From Kitasatospora sp. DSM 101779 (lineage in GTDB: Bacteria; Actinomycetota; Actinomycetes; Streptomycetales; Streptomycetaceae): a stretch of DNA of 64,000 nucleotides. Under the pieces are notes generated by a model that did no database searches, was not told the DNA's origin, and saw only the letters and a program-made list of their open reading frames with translations. Where the stretch lies: NCBI RefSeq assembly GCF_025655475.1, contig NZ_JAHTIK010000001.1:8186606-8250605 (forward strand). Reading direction: 5' to 3'. A program made the position numbers and the translations under genes. Position 1 is the first letter of the stretch. Each line of letters opens with the position of its first letter. Shown here piece after piece: positions 9,549-17,515 of the stretch.

Positions 9549-9604
9549 GAACGCTCGCTCACGCCTTCTAGCGTGGAGCCGGCCGGAAGAACCCGCACAG
9601 CCAT
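9242..9604 (-). CDS. Small hypothetical protein
   Basis: 120 aa starting MAVRVLPAGSTLEG. I do not recognise it with certainty. The composition is that of a real soluble beta-rich protein (YDGDAVLHIGGAEYQCRASL, then WEGRLRLQSDDDAASAWF, then a hydrophobic VLVQGRFAAVKVADM strand), with an alanine/proline loop in the middle. The pattern (Y.G.a.l...G..., W.Gr) recalls DUF4873-like small proteins of streptomycetes, but this is only an impression. It lies antisense to the dubious 3' extension of the STAS frame, and its upstream frame runs into the tpg-like remnant without a stop, so a fusion or decay product cannot be ruled out. Confidence 0.4.
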   Translation of the reverse strand: MAVRVLPAGSTLEGVSERSYDGDAVLHIGGAEYQCRASLVWWTDPAPAPAQASRPARGPQNVGRWEGRLRLQSDDDAASAWFASDERHALVLVQGRFAAVKVADMDGPVLHVDGAGSPPF

Positions 9605-9790
9605 GGACCCGGCTGCGGCGTCCCGAGGGCCCTCCCGGCGGCCTTCGGCCAAGAGTCGCCGGGTGCCGTCGGCGGCCCCTGGGTCGCCGGACGCGCGGCG
9701 GTCGCCGTCGCGGACATGGTGCTCCTGCGGCCCGCGGGCGAGTACGCGGGGCCTGGTCGTCCTCGGACGCCGCGGCGTTCCGGGCAGCGA

Positions 9791-10072
9791 AAATCTCGGC
9801 CGCGACGTCGCGCCGGGCAGGTGCTGGGTGGTCAGGCGCAATCTGGGGTCGCCGGTTGAGCCGGCCGCGCCGGCGATCCCGAAGTGCGCGCTCGCGCTCG
9901 GCACGAACCCGCGCTGCTCGGCGGCCCGGCGCACTCGCTGCCGCACCCGCGGCTGCCAGCCGACCCGGACCGCATCCGCGATCCCCTGCGCGGCGGCCGG
10001 TTTCGAAGACGCGGTGCCCCTGAGCCAGCGCCGGACGGTCCGCTGCACGACGCCGAGCTGCCCGGCGACGGC
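9791..10072 (-). pseudogene. Terminal-protein (Tpg)-like remnant, copy 1
   Basis: Minus-strand frame reading AVAGQLGVVQRTVRRWLRGT, then VRVGWQPRVRQRVRRAAE, then HFGIAGAAGSTGDPRLRLTT. Order and spacing match what I recall of Tpg, the protein bound to the 5' ends of linear Streptomyces replicons: a helix-turn-helix (lGVSQRTVeRy..G), a RWQPrVR.RAr block and a f...ApGtTdDaRiR segment. There is no proper start, and after about 94 residues the frame degenerates, although DGDRRASG further on resembles the Tpg tail (..DGGRRA..). The first 50 residues normally before the helix-turn-helix are gone. It reads without a stop into the small gene at 9242-9604. Confidence 0.55.
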
Positions 10073-10073
10073 A
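9925..10073. repeat. 149-bp direct repeat, copy 1
   Basis: Matches 10850-10998 at an offset of 925 bases with, by eye, a single substitution (C/T near 10031). It encodes the helix-turn-helix part of the tpg-like remnant on the minus strand. The pair brackets the sapA-like gene. Confidence 0.85.
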
Positions 10074-10216
10074 GCGGAGCCGCCGGCGCTACACGGACGC
10101 GACCGTGACGATACCGCGGGCCAGCAGCATGATCGCGGGCCGGCCGGGCGATCCCCCACCGGAACGACGTCGGCCGCCCGCCGATCCAGCAGCGAACACG
10201 GAAGACAGGTGGAAGC

Positions 10217-10627
10217 ATGAAGAAGCTCCTCAAGCGGGCCGCCCTGGGTGCGGCGGTGACCACGGTCGCGGCCGCCGGCGTGGCCGTCACCCCCGCGGTG
10301 GCCGAGGCCGCCACGTACAACGGGGTATGCGGCTCCGGCTACAGCGTCATCGACACCCTGCCGCTGCAGGACGGGACGGTCTTCCTCACCTACAACCGTT
10401 CCAACGGCAACAACTGCGTCGTCACGGTCCGCACCCACCCGAGCTCCTACCTGGTGGACATGTCGGCGTCGATCAAGAAGTCCGGCACCACGCAGTGGAA
10501 GCAGGACCTGGACTTCTACACCACCTACGCCGGCCCCGTGTACCTGCACGCGCCGGGCTCGTGCATCGACTGGGAGGGCGGCATCAACGGCGAGATCAAC
10601 CACCAGTTCAACTCCCACTGCGGCTGA
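10217..10627 (+). CDS. Secreted SapA-like (spore-associated) protein
   Basis: 136 aa. A clear Sec signal peptide (MKKLLKRA, hydrophobic core, cleavage after AEA near residue 33) is followed by a mature domain of about 100 residues: ATYNGVCGSGYSVIDTLPLQ, NNCVVTVRTHPSS, DLDFYTTYAGPVYLHAPGSC, DWEGGI and a terminal SHCG. Four cysteines (CGSGY, NNC, GSC, HCG) could form two disulfides. The layout matches the small spore-associated protein SapA family of Streptomyces, exported proteins of unknown activity found with spores or in the medium. The ATG has GTGGAAG just upstream. It sits alone between two 149-bp repeats. A weak hairpin (CCGTCCC/GGGACGG, 10650-10680) could terminate it. Confidence 0.75.
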   Translation: MKKLLKRAALGAAVTTVAAAGVAVTPAVAEAATYNGVCGSGYSVIDTLPLQDGTVFLTYNRSNGNNCVVTVRTHPSSYLVDMSASIKKSGTTQWKQDLDFYTTYAGPVYLHAPGSCIDWEGGINGEINHQFNSHCG

Positions 10628-10754
10628 CCGCGACGCCCGTACACACCGTCCGTCCCACGGCCCACACGGCCCAGGGACGGCGGGTTGTTGGAGCGGGCTA
10701 CCGCGCCCACCGGCAGCGCTTTCACCCGCGAGCACCAGCCCGCCCGGCCCCCGG

Positions 10755-11072
10755 TCACAGGACGCCGAAGTCGGCCCACTGGATCCCGGTGAACTCGACA
10801 TCCAGGCCGGACGCGCGGCGGCCGCCGTCGCCTGGTCGTCCTCGGACGCCCCGGCGCACTCGCTGCCGCACCCGCGGCTGCCAGCCGACCCGGACCGCAT
10901 CCGCGATCCCCTGCGCGGCGGCCGGTTTCGAAGACGCGGTGCCCCTGAGCCAGCGCTGGACGGTCCGCTGCACGACGCCGAGCTGCCCGGCGACGGCAAC
11001 AGTGGCCACCCCTACGGCACTCCGTCTGACGATACGTGGGAGGATCAAGGCCGCTCCCCGGCTGCACGCCAT
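10755..11072 (-). pseudogene. Terminal-protein (Tpg)-like remnant, copy 2, internally deleted
   Basis: An open frame of 105 aa on the minus strand. It carries the same helix-turn-helix and WQPRVRQRVRR block as copy 1, preceded by about 25 poorly conserved residues. It then jumps to GDGGRRASGLDVEFTGIQWA, which resembles the extreme C-terminus of Tpg proteins (..DGGRRA.gLeveFTdIe..). The middle (about 90 residues in copy 1 and known Tpg) is missing, so this looks like an N/C fusion by internal deletion. It is too short and lacks the N-terminal third, so it is probably non-functional. Confidence 0.5.
10850..10998. repeat. 149-bp direct repeat, copy 2
   Basis: Second copy of the repeat at 9925-10073 in the same orientation, downstream of the sapA-like gene. 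Similarity stops abruptly at both ends, as in a recent duplication or gene conversion. Confidence 0.85.
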
Positions 11073-11130
11073 TGCCTGCCGGGGAGCTTTCTATGGTGGC
11101 TCCCGTCTGTACGGGGTGCCGCGGCCGTGG

Positions 11131-11529
11131 CTACGGGCAGGTGGGCACGTTGGAGCCGGGGACGTCGACGTAGACGGCGGGTGCCCAGGCGCCGTTGTAG
11201 GTGATCTTGTACCAGATGCCGTCACGGTGGGGGGTCGGGCCGCGATATGGGCTGCCGAGCGCGATGACGGAGCCTCCGCTGACCTGGCAGACAACGGTGA
11301 CGGACTGTCCGAGGTCGAACTTGCCCGCTTCGGTGTGCCCCGGGTAGGGAGAGTTGTAGACGTGGGTGACGGTGCTGCACGGGGCGCCTCCTCCGTCGTC
11401 GTCGGACCGGGCGATCCGGGCGGCGAAGGGGCCGCCGGCCTGGGGCGCGGCCGGGGGCTGGCGGGCCGGGGAAGCCGCCGTGGGACCGGCGGTGGTCGTG
11501 GTGGGTCCGGAAGCCGGTCCGGTCTGACC
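11131..11529 (-). pseudogene. C-terminal part of a protein with an extracellular SH3-like domain
   Basis: The minus-strand frame ends at 11131. It shows a threonine/proline/alanine-rich linker and then a compact domain: VYNSPYPGHTEAGKFDLGQS, VTVVCQVSGGS, GIWYKITYNGAWAPAVYVDV and a CP end. This is the pattern of bacterial SH3b-like domains in exported Streptomyces proteins (small cysteine pair, G-W/Y-K, Y-V at the end). No start codon or signal peptide is found in frame upstream, where the opposite strand carries a SUKH fragment, so the 5' part has probably been cut away. Confidence 0.4.
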
Positions 11530-11532
11530 CTG

Positions 11533-11832
11533 CCGCCGGACTGCGAGGTGAACCGTCCACGCTACGTGGTGCCACTCGTGACCCTCGGGTGCGGCATCTG
11601 GTGGTGCATCGACCTGAACACACCGAACGGCAGCATGTGGGGGATGGACCCGAACAGCCGCTGCCCGCGTCACTGGTTCTTCCCCGAGAGGTTCGCCTTG
11701 GCCGAATGGCTGATAACTGGCTCGAAGGAAACCGCACCTTCCCCGACGCCCCGGCAATGGACGGCTGCCCGGACTGCTGACACGTCCCGGGCGTTTCACG
11801 GAACTCGCGCCAGAGCCAACTCCTTCCCTTGA
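11533..11832 (+). pseudogene. C-terminal fragment of a SUKH (SMI1/KNR4) immunity-type protein
   Basis: A plus-strand frame reads YVVPLVTLGCGIWWCIDLNT, then GSMWGMDPNSRC, then WFFPERFALAEWLITGS. This is the end of a SUKH domain (lPl..lGCG...cvd....G.vwg.dP ... s...WL). No start precedes it and the N-terminal half is absent. SUKH proteins commonly neutralise polymorphic toxins. Here it is a leftover wedged against an SH3-domain fragment. Confidence 0.5.
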
Positions 11833-11947
11833 CAGGCCCACTCTGCATTCGTCAGATCACCTCGTCCCATACGAGGCCAACGGACCACAGCCGTCACTCA
11901 TCCAAGATCCGTCGGACAGGCCGTAACCGAGTGGTGCCTCATCCACA

Positions 11948-11982
11948 GGTGAACCTCGGCCGGTGTCCGGCCGAGGTTCACC
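11948..11982 (-). terminator. Strong hairpin downstream of GH62 gene
   Basis: Perfect 16-bp stem (GGTGAACCTCGGCCGG and its complement) with a 3-base loop. It lies about 100 bases past the stop of the minus-strand GH62 gene. No T-run, as is usual for actinobacterial terminators. Confidence 0.7.
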
Positions 11983-12082
11983 CAGGGCGGTGGGTGACGG
12001 TCAGCGGGCGGGGCCGCCTGTGCCATGGGCCTCTCGGCTGGGTGTCAGCGGGCGGAGTCCGGTGATGGTCACCCTGGGCGGG

Positions 12083-13516
12083 TCAGTGCTGCAGGGTGAG
12101 GACGGCGGGTCGCCAGGGCAGCTGGTCGTAGGGGCCGCTCGCGGTGGGGGACTTGCCCTGGTAGAGGAGCTGGAGGTTGCAGGGGTCGATGGTCATGGTC
12201 TGGTCGGGGTTGGTGCGGACCAGGTCGCCGTGGCTGATGTCGTTGGTCCAGGTGGCACCGCTGTTGGCCTTGCCCGCGAAGGGGTTGCTCTCGGTGGCGG
12301 CCTGCGGGGTCCACGTGCCGTTGAGGCTGGTGGCGGTGAAGGAGCGGAAGTAGCGCTGCTCGTTCGCGCCCCGGGCTTCGACGATCATGAGGTACTGGTT
12401 GCGGTCCTTGACCTTGTAGACCTGCGGCGCCTCGAACAGGTTCTTCGCCGTGTCGCTCATGACCGTGGTGTACGAGGAGCCGAAGCTGCCCGGGAAGTTC
12501 CCGATCGGCATGCTCGCACGGTAGATGCTGCCGTTGTCACCGGCGAAGAACAGGTACATGTTCTGGCCGTCGGCGATCAGGGTCTGGTCGATCGGGCCGG
12601 TGCCGGAGCCGGGGATGCTGCCGGTGAACAGCGGCTGCGGCGCGGACCAGCCGTTGGGGTTGGTGGGGTCGCTGGAGGTGCGGTAGATGAACGGCCACTG
12701 ACCCCACTGGTAGGCCAGCACCCAGATGTTCTTGGGCGCGAAGTAGAACAGCGTGGGCGCCACCGCGGCCTGGCCCATCCCGCTCTGCCCGGCCGACGCC
12801 ATGTCCGACCAGTTCGTGAACGGGCTGAACATCATCGAGCCGTACGACGAGCCCGACACGTTCGACGCGTAGACCAGGTGCTTGCCGTTGTACACGACGT
12901 TCGTGAAGTCCTTCACCGACGCCCACCCGTTCGCCGGCTGCGCCAGCGCACCGGTCGAGGTCCAGCGGTAGCTCGACGGGAGGGCGCACGTCCCGGTCGG
13001 GGGAGTGGTCGGGGTGGACGACAGGCCGGTCCACTGCTGGTTGCTGCGGCCGTTGCACGTCCAGATCTCCACGGCCGTGCCGTTGGCCGTACCGGCGCCC
13101 GTGACGTCGAGGCACAGTCCGGACTCGACGCCGACGATCGTGCCGTCGGCGTTGACCTTCCACTGCTGGTTCGCGCCGCCGCTGCAGGTCCAGATCTGCA
13201 CCCGGGTGCCGGCCGTGGTGGCGTGGCCCGGAACATCCAGGCACTTGTTGCCGTACACGGTCAGCTGGCCGCCGTCGGTCGACGTCCAGAGCTGGTTGGC
13301 GCCGTTCCAGCAGTCGTAGATCTGCACTGATGCGCCGTCGCTCTGGCTGGCGTTCGCCACGTCGAGACACCGACCGGACCCCACACCGCGCAGGGTGCCG
13401 GTGGTGGCCGCCTGGGCCGGGTTGGCGACGAGCACCGTCGCCAAGGCCGCCACGGCCGCAAATAGCGCTGTGAACAGCACGGTCAGCCGACGGCGGCTGG
13501 AACGTCGTCTGCGCAC
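12083..13516 (-). CDS. Secreted GH62 alpha-L-arabinofuranosidase with N-terminal CBM13
   Basis: 477 aa. The GTG at 13516 is chosen because AGGAGG lies 5 bases before it. A basic signal peptide (to about residue 36, NPAQA) is followed by a ricin-type CBM13 (about 40-165; three QxW-type repeats with GRCLDV, NKCLDV and GLCLDV cores). A TPTTPPTGT linker leads to a GH62 five-bladed propeller. Visible catalytic marks are KDFT (general base Asp), PIDQTLIAD and LFEAPQVY (general acid Glu). GH62 enzymes remove alpha-1,2/1,3-linked arabinofuranose from arabinoxylan. It matches the layout of the known Streptomyces GH62-CBM13 enzymes. It is transcribed in the same direction as the GH10 gene 168 bases upstream. 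No palindromic operator like those at 15302, 17447 or 26486 was seen before it, so read-through from GH10 may drive it. Confidence 0.92.
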   Translation of the reverse strand: MRRRRSSRRRLTVLFTALFAAVAALATVLVANPAQAATTGTLRGVGSGRCLDVANASQSDGASVQIYDCWNGANQLWTSTDGGQLTVYGNKCLDVPGHATTAGTRVQIWTCSGGANQQWKVNADGTIVGVESGLCLDVTGAGTANGTAVEIWTCNGRSNQQWTGLSSTPTTPPTGTCALPSSYRWTSTGALAQPANGWASVKDFTNVVYNGKHLVYASNVSGSSYGSMMFSPFTNWSDMASAGQSGMGQAAVAPTLFYFAPKNIWVLAYQWGQWPFIYRTSSDPTNPNGWSAPQPLFTGSIPGSGTGPIDQTLIADGQNMYLFFAGDNGSIYRASMPIGNFPGSFGSSYTTVMSDTAKNLFEAPQVYKVKDRNQYLMIVEARGANEQRYFRSFTATSLNGTWTPQAATESNPFAGKANSGATWTNDISHGDLVRTNPDQTMTIDPCNLQLLYQGKSPTASGPYDQLPWRPAVLTLQH

Positions 13517-13684
13517 GGAAACCTCCTGAGAGTACGGATATCTGCTACAGGGCTGCTGTGAGCGCGCATATGCACGGCCGCCGTGGGCGCACACGCCTGA
13601 CGCACGTCAGTCAGTGCCCTGGATGGTGTGGGGTTTCGTGGTCCTCATCGGGTGGCTGCGGCGACATCGCCCCCGTGGCTGGGC

Positions 13685-15148
13685 TCACCTGAGGTTCCAG
13701 TGCTGGTTGGTGCCGCCGGTGGAGTCCCAGATCTGGACGGGAGTGCCGTTGGCGGTCTGGCCTCCCGGGGTTTCCAGTGCTCGGCCGCTGGCGACGTTGG
13801 TGAGGGTGTAGGAGCCGTCGCCATTGCGGGTGGCCTTCCAGTGCTGGTTGGCGCCGCCGTTGTTGTCCCAGACCTGCATCCTTGTCCCGTTGGTGGTCTT
13901 GCCTCCGGGTTCGTCCAGGACGCGGCCGCTGGCGATGTTGGTGAGGGTGTAGGAGCCGTCGCTGTTCTGGCCGGCGCGCCACTGCTGGTTGGTGGCGCCG
14001 CTGGCGTCCCATACCTGGAGCGCGGTGCCGTTGCCGTTCTGCCCGGCGGGCTCGTCGAGGACGCGTCCGGCGGCCACGTCGGTGAGTGAGTAGACGGCCC
14101 CGGAGACGATGCCGCCGGTGCTGCTGCCTCCGTCGAGGGTGGTGAGCGCGGCGTTGTAGGCGGGCTTCTTGTTGCCGTTGTTGTCGAACAGCAGCGGGTT
14201 CTCTCCTGTGCGCCAGGAGTCGCTGTCGCGGATGCCCCACACGGTGATGCCGGTGCAGCGTGCGACGTCCAGGCAGGCCTGCACGGCCGCGCTGTACGCG
14301 GCGGGGGCCGCCTGGGCGATGTCGAGTTCGGTGATCTGCACGTCCACGCCGAGCGCGGCGAAGTTGGACAGCGTGGTCCGGAAGCCGGCCGGCGGGCCGC
14401 CGGCACCGAAGTGGCTCTGGAGGCCGACGCAGTCGATGGGGACGCCACGGGACTTGAAGTCCTTGACCATCCTGTAGACGCCCTGGGTCTTGGCGTCCGT
14501 CCAGTTCTCGATGTTGTAGTCGTTGTAGCAGAGCTTGGCCGATGCGTCGGTGTTGCGGGCGGTGCGGAAGGCCTCCTCGATGAAGCCGTTGCCCAGCAGG
14601 TTCTGGAACACGGAGGGGCGGTGCTGGCCGCTGCCGCCGTCGGCGAAGGCCTCATTGACCACGTCCCAGGCGTAGATCTTCCCCTTGTAGTGGGTCATTT
14701 CAGCAGTGATGTGGTTGTTCATCACGGTGCGCAGGGTGTTTGCGTCGCCGATGGTGTTGACCCAGTTGGGGAGTTGGGAGTGCCAGACCAGGGTGTGGCC
14801 GCGCATGCGCTGGCCGTGGGCGGTGGCGTGGTTGACGATCGCGTCTGCGGGGGCGAAGTTGAACGAGCCGCGGGATGGTTCGACGGTGTCCCACTTCATC
14901 TCGTTCTCCGGGGTGACCATCTTGAATTCCCGGTCGAGGACGGTGGCGTACGTCGCGTCGCCCAGCCTTCCGGCGGCCACCGCGGTGCCGAAGTAGCGGC
15001 CGCTCCCGGCCGCCGCATCACCGAGGGTGCCTGCCCCGGCGGCCTGCGCAGCGGGAGCAGGAATGAGGACGGCGATCACACTGACTGCGGTACAGGCAGT
15101 CGGCGTCAGAACGTTGTGGAGACGGGTCGTTCCGTTGAGCCATGGCAT
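13685..15148 (-). CDS. Secreted GH10 endo-beta-1,4-xylanase with C-terminal CBM13
   Basis: 487 aa; AAGGAG upstream supports the ATG at 15148 rather than the overlapping ATG 5 bases on. Signal peptide to about residue 37. The GH10 TIM barrel spans about 38-338: TPENEMKWDTVEP, GHTLVWHSQLP, WDVVNEAFAD with acid/base Glu166, and QITELDIA with nucleophile Glu274. The short linker GGSSTGG leads to a ricin-type CBM13 (about 355-487) with three VLDEPGG-type repeats. It cuts the xylan backbone outside the cell. A TGTTAGCGCTAACA palindrome 153 bases upstream probably controls it together with the divergent esterase gene. With GH62 and the esterase it forms an arabinoxylan-degrading group. Confidence 0.93.
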   Translation of the reverse strand: MPWLNGTTRLHNVLTPTACTAVSVIAVLIPAPAAQAAGAGTLGDAAAGSGRYFGTAVAAGRLGDATYATVLDREFKMVTPENEMKWDTVEPSRGSFNFAPADAIVNHATAHGQRMRGHTLVWHSQLPNWVNTIGDANTLRTVMNNHITAEMTHYKGKIYAWDVVNEAFADGGSGQHRPSVFQNLLGNGFIEEAFRTARNTDASAKLCYNDYNIENWTDAKTQGVYRMVKDFKSRGVPIDCVGLQSHFGAGGPPAGFRTTLSNFAALGVDVQITELDIAQAAPAAYSAAVQACLDVARCTGITVWGIRDSDSWRTGENPLLFDNNGNKKPAYNAALTTLDGGSSTGGIVSGAVYSLTDVAAGRVLDEPAGQNGNGTALQVWDASGATNQQWRAGQNSDGSYTLTNIASGRVLDEPGGKTTNGTRMQVWDNNGGANQHWKATRNGDGSYTLTNVASGRALETPGGQTANGTPVQIWDSTGGTNQHWNLR

Positions 15149-15301
15149 GACGGATCGTTCTCCTTGGGTGGGGATGCCGCGCGCCGGGAGAGGCTGGACG
15201 TGCCGGCGGTCGTGCGAGCGCGCGTGTTCCGCCGGGTGGCGCGCAAAGCGGGTGGGAGGGGCTCGGTGGGAAGGGGTGGGCGCCGGGCCTCCGAGCACTC
15301 C

Positions 15302-15315
15302 TGTTAGCGCTAACA
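15302..15315. promoter_or_regulatory. Palindromic operator (LacI type) between GH10 and esterase genes
   Basis: TGTTAGCGCTAACA, a perfect palindrome with the central CG step typical of LacI-family sites. It lies 153 bases before the xylanase start and 285 before the divergent esterase start. The same sequence recurs at 26486-26507 and with one change at 17447-17460. Confidence 0.75.
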
Positions 15316-15600
15316 ATTTTTCTTGAAGGCAAGCCTCTCCAAGTTTGCCTCGGTGAAATCTGTATCAGGCGTTGCGAGTTGTCAATACTCCGGGCAGCGG
15401 GCCACCCGAAGCCCGGGGCGACCGGCCGACGGTCCGGGCCGTCGGGCCCCCAGGCCGTCGGAGGCTGTCGGCGGCTCTCCCACCGTGCCTTCGCTGCGCG
15501 GTAGTTGACGCCGATGACCGACTGGCACGAGTATCGTTGGCGTTTCATCCGTGGTGGCGCCGGAACCTTCTCACGCTCATGCAATCGACGGAGAGGTCCC

Positions 15601-16947
15601 ATGCCCCGATCCCGCTCGTTCGTGTCCATGCTGATCGGCGTCATCGCCGTGGTCGGCCTCGCGGTGGGCCTGAGCCTGCAGGCGGCCCCACGGGCCGCCG
15701 CCGCCTCGCTCACCCAGATCACGAATTTCGGCACCAACCCGACCGGCCTGCTCATGCATGTGTACGTGCCGGCCGGCGTCAAGCCCAACCCGCCGATCCT
15801 GCTGGCCCTCCACGGCTGCCAGGGCACGGGCCCCTACATGTACTCGAGCACCGACTTCGCCTCGCTTGCCGACCAGTACGGGTTCCTGGTCATCTATCCC
15901 TCGACGAGCCCCAGCGGCAGCTGCTGGGACGTCTCCTCGGACCAGGCACTGACCCGCAACGGCGGCAGCGACCCGGTCGGGCTGATGTCGATGATCACCT
16001 ACGCGGAGCAGCACTACGGCGGCAACGCCAACGCCGTCTACGTCACCGGAGAGTCCTCGGGCGGCATGATGACCAACGTCATGCTCGCCGACTACCCCGA
16101 CGTGTTCAAGGCCGGCGCGGCCTTCATGGGAGTGCCTTACCACTGCTTCGCCACCGGAACGGTACGCGGGTGGAACTCGGCGTGTGCTCAGGGCCGGGTG
16201 TCCATGACCCCGCAGCAGTGGGGCGGCCTGGTGCGTAACACGGCCTACCCCGGCTACACCGGTCCGCGGCCGCGCGTGCAGCTCTGGCACGGGACCGCCG
16301 ACGGCATCCTGAACTACAACAACCTCGGTGAAGAGATCAAGCAGTGGACCGACGTCCTCGGTGTGAGCCAGACGCCGTCGGCCACCGACACCCCCGCCTC
16401 CGGCTGGACCCGGACCCGGTACAACAACAGCGCCGGCGCCACCCAGGTCGAGGCGTACAGCATCGCTAGCGCCGGACACCAACTGCCGGTCCAGGGGGCG
16501 GGGATGGCCGCCAACGCGGTTCACTTCATGGGACTCGACGCGGCCTCCTCCGGGAGCAGGACAGGCGCGCTGCGTGCGGTGGCCGCAGGCAAGTGCCTGA
16601 CCGACCCGAGCACGACGGCGGGAACCCAGCAGCAGATCTCTGCCTGCAGCGGAGGCGCGAACCAGACCTGGACCCGAACAGCGTCGAACCAGCTGACCGT
16701 GACCGTGGGCGGCAGCACCCTGTGCCTGGATGCCAGCGCCAAGGGAACCGCCAACGGCACCAGGGTCATCGTCTGGTCCTGCAACGGGCAGTCCAACCAG
16801 CAGTGGCAGGTCAACCCGAACGGGACCGTCACCGGCGTGCAGTCGGGGCTCTGCCTGGACGTGGCCGGGCTGGGCACCACCGACGGCACCCCTGTCCAGC
16901 TGTGGAGCTGCAGCGGCGGCACGAACCAGCAGTGGGCGATGGGGTGA
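15601..16947 (+). CDS. Secreted CE1-type (acetylxylan/feruloyl) esterase with CBM13
   Basis: 448 aa with a signal peptide (to about 35, RAAAA). The alpha/beta-hydrolase of the PHB-depolymerase/CE1 class covers about 37-310: LLALHGCQGTG oxyanion region, GESSGGMM with nucleophile Ser152, LWHGTADGIL with the acid, and SAGHQLP with the histidine. A ricin-type CBM13 (about 320-448; three repeats ending QTW, QQW, QQW) follows. Such enzymes remove acetyl or feruloyl groups from xylan, opening it to the neighbouring GH10 and GH62 enzymes; which ester it prefers cannot be told from sequence. GAGAGG precedes the ATG. A 21-bp perfect hairpin just after the stop ends the transcript. Confidence 0.85.
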   Translation: MPRSRSFVSMLIGVIAVVGLAVGLSLQAAPRAAAASLTQITNFGTNPTGLLMHVYVPAGVKPNPPILLALHGCQGTGPYMYSSTDFASLADQYGFLVIYPSTSPSGSCWDVSSDQALTRNGGSDPVGLMSMITYAEQHYGGNANAVYVTGESSGGMMTNVMLADYPDVFKAGAAFMGVPYHCFATGTVRGWNSACAQGRVSMTPQQWGGLVRNTAYPGYTGPRPRVQLWHGTADGILNYNNLGEEIKQWTDVLGVSQTPSATDTPASGWTRTRYNNSAGATQVEAYSIASAGHQLPVQGAGMAANAVHFMGLDAASSGSRTGALRAVAAGKCLTDPSTTAGTQQQISACSGGANQTWTRTASNQLTVTVGGSTLCLDASAKGTANGTRVIVWSCNGQSNQQWQVNPNGTVTGVQSGLCLDVAGLGTTDGTPVQLWSCSGGTNQQWAMG

Positions 16948-16952
16948 CGCAT

Positions 16953-17003
16953 CGGCCGGCCCGCGGGAGCGCCCACGGGGGTGGCGCTCCCGCGGGCCGG
17001 CCG
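16953..17003 (+). terminator. Terminator hairpin after esterase gene
   Basis: Perfect 21-bp GC-rich stem (16953-16973 with 16983-17003, starting CGGCCGGCCCGCGGGAGCG) and a 9-base loop, 5 bases after the esterase stop. Confidence 0.85.
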
Positions 17004-17019
17004 CGTGCGCCGGGTCGGC

Positions 17020-17177
17020 TCCTGCAGGTCTGTCGGAGAGGTCGGCGGCAACCGGCCGGGCAGCACGGGCCTGCCCGCGGTCCCTGAACTCGGCAGGAAC
17101 CGCGAGAGCACAGCCCACTCGGCATCCGACAGCTCATGACGACGAACCACACCGTCATGATCCCACCATTTGATCAA
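17020..17177 (-). pseudogene. N-terminal transposase remnant
   Basis: A minus-strand frame from an ATG at 17177 reads MIKWWDHDGVVRRHELSDAE, then WAVLSRFLPSSGTAGRP, the start of an IS5-family transposase (hELsDaeWavL.plLP....GRP). It breaks off after about 45 residues at the esterase terminator. No other part of the element is seen nearby. Confidence 0.5.
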
Positions 17178-17446
17178 CTTTGAAGACGGACCCTAGCCAA
17201 TAGTCGGGCGCCCGAGTGCAGTTGATCGGCCATGGAGCTGCAGCCCGGGCCGACGGAGGCGATGGGGATCGAAGTGTTTCGAAGCCGCGGCGCTCTGTCG
17301 CACCTCTGGACGGGGTCGGGACGGCAGGGTATAAACGTGGCACCCGTCGAAAGGTAGGACCTGGCGCTCTCCGCGGTCCGCGGTCCTTCGACGCCCATCT
17401 CCACGTGTGCCTCCGCCGTCTCGGCGCGCTCTCGTTCGAAGTAGAT

Positions 17447-17460
17447 TGTTAGCGTTAACA
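17447..17460. promoter_or_regulatory. Palindromic operator before GH127 gene
   Basis: TGTTAGCGTTAACA, one base off the perfect palindrome at 15302 and 26486. It lies 56 bases before the GH127 start, where a repressor would block transcription or initiation. Confidence 0.7.
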
Positions 17461-17515
17461 CTTGTGTCGTGCTGTGCAGCGGTCTCCTCCCCACCCGGAA
17501 GGACCAGTCCCCGCG

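Noticed and set aside
9242..10999. 585-codon minus-strand open frame as one gene
   Set aside because: It spans the sapA-like gene and two unrelated pieces; only its first part (small protein) and the tpg-like segment carry coding sense.
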